Source: Diadema setosum | Taxonomy: Eukaryota; Echinodermata; Echinoidea; Diadematoida; Diadematidae | NCBI GenBank assembly: GCA_033980235.1 | Contig: CM067064.1 | Span: forward strand, 5,311,001-5,375,000 | Length of the DNA stretch: 64,000 nucleotides | Direction: 5' to 3' | Part shown: positions 11,051 through 23,688 of the stretch, piece after piece | Position numbering within the stretch: position 1 is the stretch's first letter | Layout: the number at the start of each line of letters is the position of its first letter | Translations under genes and position numbers: made by a program | Notes under the pieces: generated by a model | Databases searched by the model: none | Told to the model about the DNA's origin: nothing | The model's input: only the letters and a program-made list of their open reading frames with translations

Positions 11051-11468
11051 GGTTCGTGTGTGGTTCAGCATACGGGTTATTCTACGGCGGTTTGTATGTG
11101 GTTTAGCATACAGGTGATTTCACGGTGGTTCGTGTGTGGTTTAGCACACGGGTTATATCACGGTGGTTTGTATGTGGTTTAGCATACAGGTGATTTCACG
11201 GTGGTTCGTGTGTGGTTTAGCACACGGGTTATTCCACGGTGGTTTGTATGTGGTTTAGCATACAGGTGATTTCACGGTTGTTCGTGTGTGGTATAGCACA
11301 CGGGTTATTCCACGGTGGTTTGTGTGTGGTTTAGCACACAGGTTATGCCATTGTTGTTCGTGTGTGGTTGAGCACACGGGTTATTTCAAGTCGATTCGTA
11401 TGTGGTGTAGCCTACGGGTTATTCCCAGTTGGGTCGTGTGTGGTATAGCATACGGGTTATTGTTTATA
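11051..11468 (+). repeat. 11 x 38-bp tandem repeat in the retrotransposon leader
   Basis: Units start at 11051 and every 38 bp after it, up to about 11431. Each has GGTT(C/T)GT(G/A)TGTGG, then TAGCA(T/C)AC, then GGTTAT. Consecutive units alternate in a few positions, as if pairs were amplified. The repeat ends about 110 bp before the gag start codon, so it lies in the 5' leader RNA. Confidence 0.85.
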
Positions 11469-11576
11469 GTGCGACTGGTTTTCTTCAGTTGAAAAAGGTT
11501 TTTTTTTTTTCAGCTGGCTGGCTGGTGATAGTTGGGTTTTCTTGTTGCACTATTAACTGTACATTATTGGTGCATA

Positions 11577-14500
11577 ATGGAGAAAGATCAAGATTTTTCC
11601 ATTGAGAAGTTTGTGGATTCACCCACAGTTGAGGAGTTGCTAACCTTGAAAAAGGTTGATTTGTTGCGTGTTGCAGAAAACTACAAGGTTCCTGCTGTGA
11701 AGAGTACAATGAAAAAGTCAGAGATTACACAGCACACAATCAAATTTCTTGTAGATGAAGAAGTATTTCCCCTCCAGGCATTGCGTAGCATATCAGGTAG
11801 TCCCCCTGGTGATGTGCAAGGGAGTGTAGAAGTACGTCTGAAAGAGCTTGAACTTGAGAAAGCGAGAATTGAGTTAGAGAGAGAGAGGGTTTCTCTAGAA
11901 AGGGCTCGTCAAGTTGGTGAGAGAGAGTATGGTGTAAGCGTCAGTGGTGGGCATTTTGATATCGCCAAAAATGTCAGAATGGTCCCTGAGTTCGATGAAG
12001 GAGATGTGGATAGATATTTCCTGCACTTCGAACAGGTGGCGGATAGCATGGAATGGCCGAAAGAAAAATGGCCTCATCTCTTGCAGACGAAGTTAAAGGG
12101 AAAGGCATGTGATGCTTATGCTTCACTGTCGCGCGAAGAGGCTCAGCATTACGCAACAGTAAAAAAGGCAATTCTGAACGCGTACGCCTTGGTTCCTGAA
12201 GCGTACAGACAAAAATTCAGGAATAGTAGAAAACTAGAGTCACAGTCATACAGAGAGTTTGCAAAAGTGAAGGAAATTGCCTTCACTCGTTGGCTGCAAT
12301 CAGTAGGCGTGGCTACTGTTGAAGATTTGCAGGAACTTGTGCTATTAGAGGAGTTTAAGAGTTCACTACCTCAAGAGGTGTGTACGCATATTGAGGAACA
12401 AAAGGTGAAAACTTTGTCGGTAGCTAGTACAATGGCTGATGAGTATACTTTGTCCCGTAGTCATGGAAACAGGTATGTAGGAAGCAAATATGCAGCTCCT
12501 AGTCGTCTAAGTGTTGGCAAGACAAATTCTAGCAGTAAGACAGAGGTGAAAGCTGGTCTAGTGGTAGAAAATGAGACTGACAAGAAAGGTAGGAACACTG
12601 AGAAGCCTATTGTGTGTTTCTATTGTAGGCAACCAGGGCATGTGAAGTCTACTTGTCCCGTTCTGAACAAGAAAAAACAGGAAAAAGACAAAGAAAAGAA
12701 GTCTCATCCAAATGGATTGGTGAGTCGTTTGGTTGAATCGACAGGTGATGGGTGTGAACAAGTTCAGAGTGTGATTAAGTCAGTTGATCAAGACAAGATT
12801 AAGTCTCAGTATGAACCATTCACTTCTGTAGGCTATGTGTCATTGGTAGGGTGTGATGAAGCTAGAAAGGTTACCATCCTGCGAGATACTGGTGCATCCC
12901 AGTCATTGATTCTTGACAGTGTTTTACCTTTTGGGCAAACGTCGTCCACAGGCACAAGTGTACTGTTACAAGGAGTAGAAGGAGGTTACGTTGAAGCCCC
13001 TCTTCACACAGTCGATTTGCAGTCAGGCCTAGTTTCAGGAAGGGTGAGCCTTGGTGTTAGGAAGTCACTTCCTATGGATGGTGTAGCATTGATATTAGGC
13101 AATGATCTTGCAGGAGACAAAGTGACTATTCCAGTGGTCAGTGCAGTCCCTTTGGATAAAGAAGGAAATGAGACAGCTGCATTGGTTCAGGAATTCCCTG
13201 AAGTTTTCCCAGCTTGTGTAGTCACACGTTCCATGTGTAGAAAATCAGAGGAGTCTGAAATGAGGGCTAGTCCAGGGGATATCGGTCTAGAAGGGAGTTT
13301 CTTCTGTCAGATGGATGATGTAGAAGTAAGTAGAAACACAGCGTCAAAATCACATCAGATAGGAGATGAGTCTCAGTCTGTAGATGAAACTGATGTTGAG
13401 AGAAGTGCAGGTGAGAGTGTGAAGCCAATCATGAGTGTGGTAGGAAAAGAGTTGAATCACACAACAGATGATCAATGTGCTGAACTAGAAAGGAAGTGTT
13501 CAAGTGTGAAGCTTAAGAACTCGGATGCACTTTGTGATCTTGACAGGAAATTGGGTCATTTGTCCCATGGTGAGAGAGATGATGTGAAACAGATCATTGC
13601 AGATTTTCCGGAGTTGTTTTCAGATGTTCCTGGTCGCACAAGTGTGGTGCAACATGATGTGGATGTTGGGGAGACAGATCCCATCAAGCAGCACCCTTAT
13701 CGTGCTAACCCAGAGAAGATGCAACATTTGCAGAGTGAGGTGGAGTACATGTTAGAACATAACATTGTAGAACCAAGCACTAGTGCATGGAGTTCACCAT
13801 GTGTATTAGTTCCCAAGCCGGATGGCTCATATCGCTTTTGCACGGATTATAGGAAGGTGAATTCATGTACCAAATCGGACTGCTTCCCTATTCCAAGAGT
13901 TGATGACTGCATCGATCGTATTGGAAAAGCGAGCTATGTAAGCAAGTTTGACCTACTGAAAGGGTATTGGCAGATACCTTTAACACAGAGAGCAAAGGAG
14001 ATTTCTGCGTTTGTAACTTCAAAGGGCCTTTTCCAGTATACCGTGATGCCGTTTGGGATGAAAAACGCCCCGGCTACATTCCAACGCATGATGAATGAGT
14101 TGATTTGTGGATTGGATGGCTGTGAGGTATACATCGATGATGTGGTGGTTTACAGCGATTCTTGGGATGACCATGTGAGAACGGTGAAGGAGTTGTTCAA
14201 GCGGTTGTCGGCGGCCAGTCTCACAGTTAACCTGGTGAAAAGTGAGTTTGGGCATAGTGAAGTGCAGTTTCTTGGTCACGTCGTTGGTCATGGTCGAGTT
14301 CGTCCCGCAGCGGCTTAAGTCCAAGCAGTCCAAGATGTCCCTGTTCCCAAGACGAGGAAGGAGCTGATGAGATTCATCGGCATGGCCGGATACTACCGTC
14401 GCTTCTGCCATAACTTCTCGGATGTTGTGGCACCCTTGACTGATCTCCTGCGGAAGAACGTGAAGTTCCAGTGGTCAGCCGCATGCCAGTCTGCGTTTGA

Positions 14501-14933
14501 CCAAGTGAAGGCAATCCTGTCGAGTGGTCCTGTATTGGCAGCGCCGGACTTCAAGAAAGGCTTCAGCCTAGCTGTCGATGCCAGCGATGTCGGAGCAGGC
14601 GCCGTGCTGATGCAAGCTGATGACGATGGAGTGGACAGACCGGTCTGCTACTTCTCAAAGAAGTTCAACGCGCACCAGCGGAAGTATTCTACCGTTGAGA
14701 AGGAGACCCTAGCGTTAATTCTTTCGCTCAGCCATTTTGATGTCTACGTGGGCAGCACAACTCAACCGATTGTTCTGTGGACTGATCACAACCCACTGAC
14801 ATTCGTCAACAGAATGAGAAACAAAAACCAAAGACTGATGCGATGGAGTTTAATCCTACAGGAGTACAACCTTGACATTAAGCACATTCGCGGAAAGGAA
14901 AACATTGTCGCAGACGCCCTTTCTCGTGCTTAA
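11577..14933 (+). pseudogene. gag-pol polyprotein of the Gypsy element, broken by one nonsense codon, no integrase
   Basis: One frame of 1118 codons starts at ATG 11577; an in-frame ATG also lies upstream at 11532. Gag has a charged helical segment at residues 80-125 (KELELEKARIELERERV) and a CCHC knuckle near residues 346-362 (CFYCRQPGHVKSTC). The protease motif DTGAS is near 437. Reverse transcriptase runs from about 700 to 920, with YRFCTDYRKVN, MPFGMKNAPATFQ and the catalytic YIDD near 851. RNase H runs from about 990 to 1118, with VDASDVGAGAVL and TDHNPL, ending in ADALSRA. TAA at 14316-14318 interrupts the thumb region where a Lys codon would fit; the same frame resumes at once. From about 14280 the codons become clearly more GC-rich than before. 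No integrase follows RNase H. Confidence 0.92.
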
Positions 14934-16409
14934 TTGAGACATCTCAGTATTTTGTCTTGTTGCCAGATGCAACAATTGTGCAAATGTATTTTATGTTTGT
15001 GACACTTTCAACAGGTGTAATTTTGTTTTGCAAGTACACAGGACAGTGTGTGTACATCATGTATATGTACAAGTGGTACATGTATGCATCTTGCATACAC
15101 TATAATTGTGATGCCAACAGCATGAATGGCACTTTGAATGTGTAAATAACAACATGGAAGTATCTTCAGGCATGTTTGTGTTAATAAGGAAACACAGCAA
15201 GCTATATGTGTGCTTTGAGTCACTCTCCAAAAGAAGACATTATGAAGGCTGTTTTAAGTTACGCTAGCCATCAACAGTTGTCAAGAATGTGAGTTGTTGG
15301 TAAATTAACTTCGAACAGGTAGTGTTGCTGTTTGTATAGAGAATGTGGTGTATCGAGTAATGTAGGTACCGTTCAGGTATTTGAAGTTTCATACTTGTAC
15401 ATGTACAGGTATTGGTTAAATTTGTTGTGGCACATACCCTAAGTTGAGTGGATGTTGCCTTTTGGATTTAATTAGCATAAGTATACTGTAATAGGTACAG
15501 AAATTATATAGTTATACATGTACAAAGCTTTTGCTCATTATTATACAACTGTAGCTCAATCATTGCCTTGGCAAAGGTATTCAGTATTTCACAGTTGATC
15601 CAACATACCAACAGGCATGTATTTAAGCGAACTGTGTTATACCAGGATGTATACAGGCAGGCATACACTCACTTATTAAGTTTAGGTGTACCCACAGGTT
15701 ATCATCAAGTATATCTCATTCAGGTTCATTTGATGTTTTGTCAGGCAGGTCATACTTTTGGTGTTTTGTATGTTGACAGGAAAGTTTTCAAAAACATAAG
15801 TAGGATATATGACATTTATTGATATCTTAACGTTTCAATAGATGCTGACACAACGTGTACAGGTATATGTAAGTCACATATCATGGGATATGATGTTTTA
15901 GTTGTAGGTAATATGATGTATATGATTACATCAGTTGGATTATATGCAGTTTGTGGAAGAGATGACATGTTTAATCATTATGACAGTGTAAAATTGACTT
16001 ATATGTATGTTATAATGAGGAAACCATCTGATTTTGGTACGTGTATTGTACTATATGCATGACATGATTGCATAAAGGTTAAGGTGTTGAGAAAGTTAAT
16101 ATTGTTGTATTCAGTGTTGCACAACTACATGCAATCCAGTATGCTGTAACTAACAAGCAGCAGTATAACTCACGAGAGTGTTAGATTGGTACATGTTGAA
16201 TGGTACTAAAGTCGTGCATGTTTTATCACAGGTTGTGATGATGATATAGCCATAGCATACTTTGTTTATGTGTTCTTATAATGATGCGACCATGGTAAAC
16301 TCATGGAGTTATAAGAGTGAATTGGAAGAGGAATGTACAATGCTGTTCCAAAATATTGTGCCAACGTACATAGAGTCCATTTGTGTTAAAACGTTAAATG
16401 CACTCTTTT
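14934..16409 (+). other. non-coding region of the Gypsy element where integrase would be expected
   Basis: About 1.5 kb of AT-rich sequence with stops in all frames. I see no HHCC finger or DDE-type motif. Variants of ACAGGTAT and ATACATGTACA recur through it. Confidence 0.6.
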
Positions 16410-16593
16410 AGGGGGGAAGTGTTATGGATACATGTGCATTGTATTATCATTTCTGGGCACTTTATTGTTCCGCGGAGGAATATGTAAATAAAGAGTTCGA
16501 CAAGATGACCGAGATCGACCAAACACCTTGTTTGAGAGTCTGGGTATTTTGGTGGTTATGATGGTTCGCTAGGCCAAGTTAACCTCCGTAACA
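16410..16593 (+). repeat. purine tract and 3' LTR
   Basis: AGGGGGGAAG (16410-16419) lies directly before TGTTATGGAT and is a typical plus-strand primer. The LTR at 16420-16593 shows no difference from the 5' copy by eye. Confidence 0.92.
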
Positions 16594-17779
16594 GTATATA
16601 TAGGCCTATATACTGTATATATATATATTAGCCCGACGTACAAGCATATCATTAGTGAAGAGTGGTGTGCTAGTGTGTGTAATATCAGGAGCCTGTTTCA
16701 CCAGATGTCTGCAATCATTGCACATATTAGATGTACTGTTGTCTATGGCAACAGATGTTATTACTCCTTACTGATTGGTCAACTTATTTCTCGGCTGTTA
16801 CTGCAGTGCAAGCACAAAAATGATTGCGACACCGTGTTTATGAAAGCTGGTTCTGTTTCAGCATAATCACGATAATGAGATACGTGCATAACGTGTACAC
16901 ATGTATAATAATAATTACACTATACTTGACTACTAAGTAAACAGTGGCAGATTATGAAATAAATTTTCGTACCATATGTATGATTAAACTAAAATTTTTT
17001 TCTCTCTGTTCACATCAAGAAGTGTTGTCCCAATGTTGAGCAGTGATACACAGCCTTATTTTTTTCAGTATGTGTTCAGGAATCTCGAGGTTAAACATGT
17101 TTTCTTCTGATTTCAGAACAGTTCGAGGTGATTAACCACCATTTTTGGTCGATTTGTTTGATGATGGGACGGTGCTGATTTGTAATGATTATGGAGATGT
17201 ATGCAGGATTCGCTCAAAGGGTGTGATCACGATGAAGCACGTGTGATTCTGTTAGCTTTTTTCTGCCTTTGAATGTCCTCTTATGATAATTATATCTACG
17301 CCAATCATGATTGGCTCATCCTGATGAAGATGAAGAGGAGGGGTGGGGGTATACGGACTTCGATTTTCATCAAAACTGCGATTGCAAATGACAGTTGTGT
17401 TCCCATTCGCTAGTAATTGGATGCATCATTGGTATATGTGTTTCGTGTTTGCAGGGGCGGGTCCAGGAATTTCGTAAAGGGGGGGGGGGGGGGAAGCAAA
17501 ATATTTTTCTGGTGCCACTTCCGGTTTTAATCGGCTGACAACAAATAAAAAAAAAAGAAAAAAGCTCCCGTGCAATTTTGTACGTTTCTCTTGCCACAGG
17601 CAGCAGCGCAATTTTTTTCAGGTGCCGCTACAGTCGAAAATTAAAAAGGGGGCGGGGTGCACAGGGCATGCGGATCCGCCACTGTGTTTGTGTGCATTTA
17701 TGCACGCTAATAGATATACACAGTTTACACATATATCAACACACGCACACACACACACACACACATGCACACACAATGT
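16594..17779. other. intergenic stretch with a G-tract repeat and (CA)n
   Basis: No gene seen. 17450-17680 holds a G-tract repeat (GGGCGGGTCCAGGAATTT, G12, then a segment including CGGTTTTAATCGGCTGACA). Related copies lie at about 21420-21830 and 37255-37660. A (CA)n run is at 17736-17765. Confidence 0.45.
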
Positions 17780-17891
17780 TTAGTTCAAGTTCAGTTCAGA
17801 TTTATTTCATATTTTTACTTTCTCAATGAAATTACAAAATGATTGACAGTAAAACAACAAGGAAAAGTAGAAATTACGCGGTACGTAATAA

Positions 17892-19126
17892 TGTCCCCGC
17901 CGGAAGTTTAAATCTTTGGACTGGCATCAATGAGTTTGTTGCAGCTAAAGATATATATATTATTTAAGTAGTATTTTGTTATTGAAGCCCTCACCTAGTG
18001 CCATCACATAAAGCAAACGGAATCGAAATCGGGTTAGAAATGGCGAAGGAGTAGCATTTTGTAGCAAAATGTACAATACAGGTCAAAGGTCAAAGAAGTT
18101 AAAGGTCAAAATTCTGTGTAGAAGTTTTGAAGCCCTCACCAAATGCCATCACATAAAGCAAACGGAATCGAAATCGGGTTAGAAATGGCGAAGGAGTAGC
18201 ATTTTGTAGCCAATGTACAATATAGGTCAAAAATCAAGGTCAAAGGTCAAAGAAGTTAAATGTCAAAATTCTGTGTAGAAGTTTTGAAGCCCTCTCCAAG
18301 TGCCATCACATAAAGCAAACGGAATCGAAATCGGGTTAGAAATGGCGAAGGAGTAGCATTTTGTAGCCAATGTACAATATAGGTCAAAAATCAAGGTCAA
18401 AGGTCAAAGAAGTCAAAGGTCAAAATTCTGTGTAGGAGTTTTGAAGCCCTCACCTAGTGCCATCACACAAAGCAAACAGAATCGAAATCGGGTTAGAAAT
18501 GGCGAAGGAGTAGCATTTTGTAGCAAAATGTACAATACAGGTCAAAGGTCAAAGAAGTTAAAGGTCAAAATTCTGTGTAGAAGTTTTGAAGCCCTCACCT
18601 AGTGCCATCACATAAAGCAAACGGAATCGAAATCGGGTTAGAAATGGCGAAGGAGTAGCATTTTCAATTTCAATTCAATTCAAAGGTTTTATTTTCACTT
18701 CTTTCAACAGAATGTACAAGAAAATATAGATTCGACATGCGTTTGAAGGAATGATACATAGATAGCAAAGAATAACATTTGTCAATAATCATTACAAAAT
18801 TAGGCATTTTTCATACAGACATATTTATACATTCTGCGAAAAAAGTGGAGGTACACACTCAAAAGACTATGCTTGTACAACATTTTGTAGCAAAATGTAC
18901 AATATAGGTCAAAGGTCAAGGTCAAAGGTCACAACTGAAATTCTGTGTAGAAATTTCAAAGCTCCCATGTAGTCCTGTCATATAAAGCAAACAGAATCAA
19001 ATTGGCTCATAAATGACAGAGACGTAGCAAATTGAACATTTTGATCACACACGGACGCACACACGGACACACACACATACGGAGCCCGTTTCATAGTCCC
19101 CTGCTCGAACTCGTTCGGCGGGGACA
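17892..19126. mobile_element. inverted-repeat element with a tandem array of about 170-bp GGTCA-bearing units
   Basis: The left end TGTCCCCGCCG (17892) is the inverse of the right end CGGCGGGGACA (ending 19126). The right end also folds on itself (GTCCCC with GGGGAC). Inside are about five nearly identical units, including GCCATCACATAAAGCAAACG, GGTTAGAAATGGCGAAGGAG and AGGTCAAAGGTCAAAGAAG. Their similarity points to recent amplification. No transposase frame. Confidence 0.65.
18665..18880 (-). mobile_element. 216-bp LINE 3'-end insertion inside the tandem array
   Basis: The repeat unit is interrupted, with CATTTT duplicated at 18659-18664 and 18881-18886. On the minus strand the insert ends with AATAAAACC followed by TTGAATTGAATTGAAATTG, a CR1-like 3' tail. 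It is a very short 5'-truncated copy. Confidence 0.75.
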
Positions 19127-19512
19127 ACAAGAATACAAAATATGTACAAACATGTCTTTTGATTGAAGATTACACAAAAAACAACAACATACTGAACACA
19201 AATGTGGTCATGATTATGAAGGTCCAACTAGGGAATAACAGAAATATGATGGGGCCTACATAAAAGCTGTAACGCTTGTAAAACTGTAGGTTCCCAAATT
19301 TATAGGCGTGGAATTATACGGAGAACAGATATGTTTATCTTGACCAACTAGAATTATTCCGGTACAAAAATCACTATAAACATGATAGAGACTGAACTAA
19401 TAGACGACATGAATATTGCTGACTGTGACTATGAGGACTGTGAGTATTGAGTAAAAGACTGTATTAAAAGAAAGTTGCTAAAAGCCTGGTAGGATGTATC
19501 ACTAAGTAATAA

Positions 19513-19931
19513 CTATTTTAATTTGCGTTTGAAGGTGAATAGGGATAAGGAAGAAGTAATATCTTGAGGGAGGTCATTCCAGTATCTTGGTCCAGTAAAC
19601 GTAATTGTTTTCTTGGCAAAAATAGTGCGAGTACGGGGAAGGTGATAGGCATCACTCTGGCGAGTGGGATCGATTTCTTCATGTTGATAAGAACACATGG
19701 CAATTCATTGGTTGTTAGTAAAACATAAAGATTTCGAGATTATAATGAAATAGGTCTGGGCTTCTTAGAATTCTGTTTTGAGTGAAAAAAAAAATACTTA
19801 GTATGAGTTGAATATCCGGCGTGGTTTATGATTCTTATTACAAGCTTTTGAATACGAAAAAGGGAATCTAATAATGAATTAATTGAATTTCCCTGTGCTA
19901 AAATTTGAGAAGAATATAGTATGCTCTGCAA
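19513..19931 (-). pseudogene. LINE reverse transcriptase C-terminal fragments
   Basis: Two open pieces lie in different frames. 19740-19931 includes LFRIQKLVIRIINHAGYSTH; 19513-19698 includes KKTITFTGPRYWNDLPQDIT. These match the order of conserved C-terminal blocks in CR1/L2-type LINE polyproteins. Part of the remnant at 17780-20112. Confidence 0.65.
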
Positions 19932-20112
19932 AACATAACAAGGAGAAATGTTTAAGCTTATTTAAAATTTCGATATTTCTGGACAAAATTTTACTTACAA
20001 AATTAATGCGAGTTTTCCAGGATAATTTTCAATCAATCCAAAGCTCTAAAAATTTCGTGCTCTTGACCTGCATTAAACATAATTATATAATTCATTTTGA
20101 CATCATCATCGT

Positions 20113-23100
20113 GTTTCGTTCATTCATTCATTCATTCATTCATTCATTCATTTCCTTTCATTTTGCATTTTCAGCAGAAACATAGAATAATATTTTACAT
20201 AGATTGAATATGTGAATTACGGCACAATGGATAATCAAGGAAATGCATAAGTTCGCAAAATATCAAAAGCGTACTGAAATGCTGAAAATGGGAAGGAATG
20301 CTAAAAGCAATGGTTTTAGGGTGCATTCCACCACACGTAACGAAAAATTACATGTTCCATATGCTGGTACGCATAAAAAAATGGAATAACGTTTCTATAT
20401 CCTACACAATGATTATCATAATGAGATACTATTAATGACAATTAAAAATATGAATTGAGTGATAATTGTTATTTTTACGATAGCAATATTATGCTCAATG
20501 TTATTTTTAGTCGTATCCATAATTACTTTCATTGTTATTATTGTTACCATCGTTATTATCAACAACAAAGAGCAAAAACAGACAAACAAACAAACAAACA
20601 AAAATCCTCTTGTCTGAAGGTAGGCCAAGTAAAACTAAAGTAACCCAAGTCCCACAGTCCCCGGTAGGCCCATTAGGCGCCTACTCTAAATCAATTCGAT
20701 CAAGCAACCAAAGTCTCACAGCTCCCCCCCCCCCCCGACCTAGTCTAAATCCATCAGGCAACTTATTGTTCAGATGAAGTAAAGATCAAGTTTCTAGAGC
20801 TAGGTCACTTCTTGATTTAAAAAAAAAATAAAAAGATCCACGAATAGAAAGCTGTGTGATGTAACGTCGTCCTTTTGGACCCCCCTTTGTTCTCTTTGCC
20901 TTGTGTCGGACTCATGGGCCTCATATGCCTATGTACCGTTGGACCGAATGGTCTTAATTTGTCTATCAGTGTCGAATTCATGATTGCGTTGGACTCGTAG
21001 GCTGTATGACTCATGGACTTTTTTTTTTTTCAATGTTGAACTCATGGGTCGTATAATTCCTGGATGTCGGTCTCGTGGGATAATGCCGTCATTCTTGTTC
21101 AGTGTATAATGCTTTGGGATTTTCACAGTATCAATTTGTCAATCTGCTCATGCACCACAATAAATCCCCAAAATATATACATGGCATTATTGATTCATGT
21201 ACTATACGATAAAGTAAAATTATATAAACTGTCTGGAATACCTCTGTAAAGAGAGCTCAGATCTTGAAGGGGATTGCTGTTAGACATTTTGATAAAGAAT
21301 TGTATCATGTTAAGAAAAGCGATGTTTTATCATCCTGTCATCTTATTTGTATGTTATTGAATTGATTTTGCCAACCTTATTCTCAATCTCCTTCCAATAT
21401 AGGCCTACAGTCACCAACGGCGGGCTCCACGTTTTCAAAAGTGGGGGGGGGGGGGGGAGCAGTTTATATTTCTGGTGCCTTCTGGGTTTCGTCAGCTAAC
21501 AAGCAAAAAACAAAAACAAAACAAAACAAAAGGAAAAAAAAAAGCCTTACCCACGCTCCCACTTCGAGCAAAATCGCTCTGCTACAACTTGCAATCAGTG
21601 AATAACCACATTTTATTTTTTTTTTCGGGTACCACTTCCCGGGTCAAAAGAGTGGGCGGGGGAGCAAAGTGGTTACACCCTATAATGTAGTCCTACATAT
21701 TGAGAAAAAAGTGAGGGCCCAAAGTGGTTACACCCTATGTATTCCTATATATTGAGAAAAAAAAAAGTGTCGGGGGGGGGGGGGAGGGGTCCCCTCTGCC
21801 CACGGTTCCGCCGGCCCTGAAGTTGACGTTTTCACCACCTGCTCCCCCTCATCTGTCAAAACAATATATAATGCATCCATGTTTGTTTGTTTGTTTTTTG
21901 GGGGATGGGGATATAGTGATCTTAAGGCTGGAAATGCGAAGACAAAACGGCATGACAGATATCATTAGATAGAAAAGATATCTATACCGTTTAAAAGTCA
22001 AGGATTAATTAAATTATAGCTTCCCGTTTTATGTTTGAGAGAATTTAACAAAATTTCATTTCTTACGATGTACACTTATAAGTACATTCCTTGGACTTCG
22101 GAATTTTATCAGGGAAATGTCCCCCCCCCCCCCCTTTTCCCCTTAATCATAGTAAGTACTTAGTAGTTGCTCGTTCGTTATGCTAAAAGAATGACATTTT
22201 GTGAAATCCCTGTATAATTTCTTTCCATCGTTGCTCTGCTGTGATGTCACGGCGGAATTTGTAATTTTCTCATCCAGCGATGTCGGCGCGAAAACCTTAA
22301 AAGCGCAAGTTTTGAACTGACTGTCTAAATTTTCTCAAACTCTCACTGATGTTGCTGCTGAATTCGCTCAACCTCAACCCCTTGAATATAGAAGGGTCAA
22401 GGGAGTAAGATAAAAAGCAAACTTGCAAATTGACGCTTAAACATCCGACATGTCCGACTGACATGCGTTGTTTGGAAATCACCTCTGGCGGAAATAACAC
22501 AACGTGACAAACACGTCAATTGCTTCGCTTGAAAGTCGAAGACCTTGGAGTCAACTCATTAAAATTTATTATTTTCGACCCTCTAACACAGTTACACACT
22601 ATATTTCAGTCAGCGGCCTTCCTTATAGGGCTATTTTTATAAAAGGTGAACTGCGTAGGCCTACGATGTCGCCATACTAGGCAAGCATGACAAGGACACC
22701 GCGGAAACCGTGACTTTCCTCAGCCACGTATTAGCTTTATAATACATGGTTTGGGAGACCCTGAAAAGCTAGCGGTGATGAGGTAACCCATTAACCAAGT
22801 CAATGCGTACAATTGCAGTTGTTCAACAGAATAATGATAGAAAAGAAAACGGAACTGTAGGCATTAGTTAAATTCTATCACGCCTGTAAAAAAAAAGCAA
22901 CCCCCACACACTTACGAAAACAACAACAACACACTGCTGTAATGTTATTACTCTTACATCATCTTCAGGAAAATTGCATTTTGTCAACAGCATATCAACA
23001 ACTAGAATCTCCTAAAATCGAAGTCAGTTATAGGTCATTATTAGTTACCACGAAGCGAAGTGGTGTTTTCATCACCAGTGACTCTCTTACTGTACATTCC

Positions 23101-23646
23101 CATGCATCAGCGCAAACAGAGACAGCTCACGTGACTCATTTCAGCGCTTCTGATTGGTTACATCGTTAACTCATTTTACAATCGCCCTAATCACTCGCCC
23201 TTATTACGGGGCTGTCTGGTTTTCAGCTGTTTATGCACCTCAATAACTCCACGCATGCACAAACAATATATTATTAGAAATTAATGCCATGGATACGACG
23301 AATTTGGATACGAATACACGTGTCACCAGGATTAATCCTTTCACACCATCGTTTCGTCGCTCATTTTTTCCTCTTTCGATATGGGCAGCCCTTCTACTCT
23401 TGACGTATAGTATTTTCTTCCCTTGCTTGCACAACTGTTTTGGTTCCATGTATCGCAAGATCGATTACTGTTGACTCCAGACAATCCGTTTCTTGCCTCC
23501 ATTGATGGGGCAATTTTTTTTTTCTGGTCTTTTAAAGATAAACGAGGAGTTATTCATGAATATTCATTAAGCATGCATGTAAAGTCTCGATTCTTCTTAT
23601 GCAAAACTCAGTGCACGTCTGCGACTACTACTATCGTGTACACAGA

Positions 23647-23688
<42 letters not shown>

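Larger units (their letters stand above)
10362..16593 (+). mobile_element. Gypsy/Ty3-type LTR retrotransposon, LTRs apparently identical, integrase missing
   Basis: A 6.2-kb element flanked by GTAT at 10358-10361 and 16594-16597 (target duplication). The two 174-bp LTRs read the same by eye, which points to very recent insertion. The order is LTR, leader with 38-bp repeats, one gag-pol frame (capsid-like, CCHC knuckle, aspartic protease, reverse transcriptase, RNase H), 1.5 kb of non-coding DNA, a purine tract and LTR. The frame ends after RNase H, so no integrase zinc finger or DDE core follows. One nonsense codon lies in pol. The copy cannot be autonomous, so recent movement would have needed proteins from another element. 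Confidence 0.92.
17780..20112 (-). mobile_element. 5'-truncated LINE remnant (CR1/L2-like), minus strand
   Basis: Read on the minus strand, degenerate reverse-transcriptase C-terminal blocks appear in order from about 20090 to 19513. Readable pieces are TKFLELWID, INFVSKILSRNIEILNKLKH, IQKLVIRIINHAGYSTHTK and ITFTGPRYWNDLPQDI, then a short basic end. A 3' untranslated region continues to a tail of AATAAA plus TTGAAC-like repeats at about 17780-17810, next to (CA)n. Stops and frameshifts make it dead. An inverted-repeat element (17892-19126) is inserted in its 3' region, so the LINE is older. The right limit is an (ATTC)n tract. Confidence 0.7.

Noticed and set aside
14934..16409. Degenerate integrase in the Gypsy 3' region
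   Set aside because: I looked for HHCC and DDE-type blocks on the plus strand in all frames and saw none, only AT-rich non-coding sequence.
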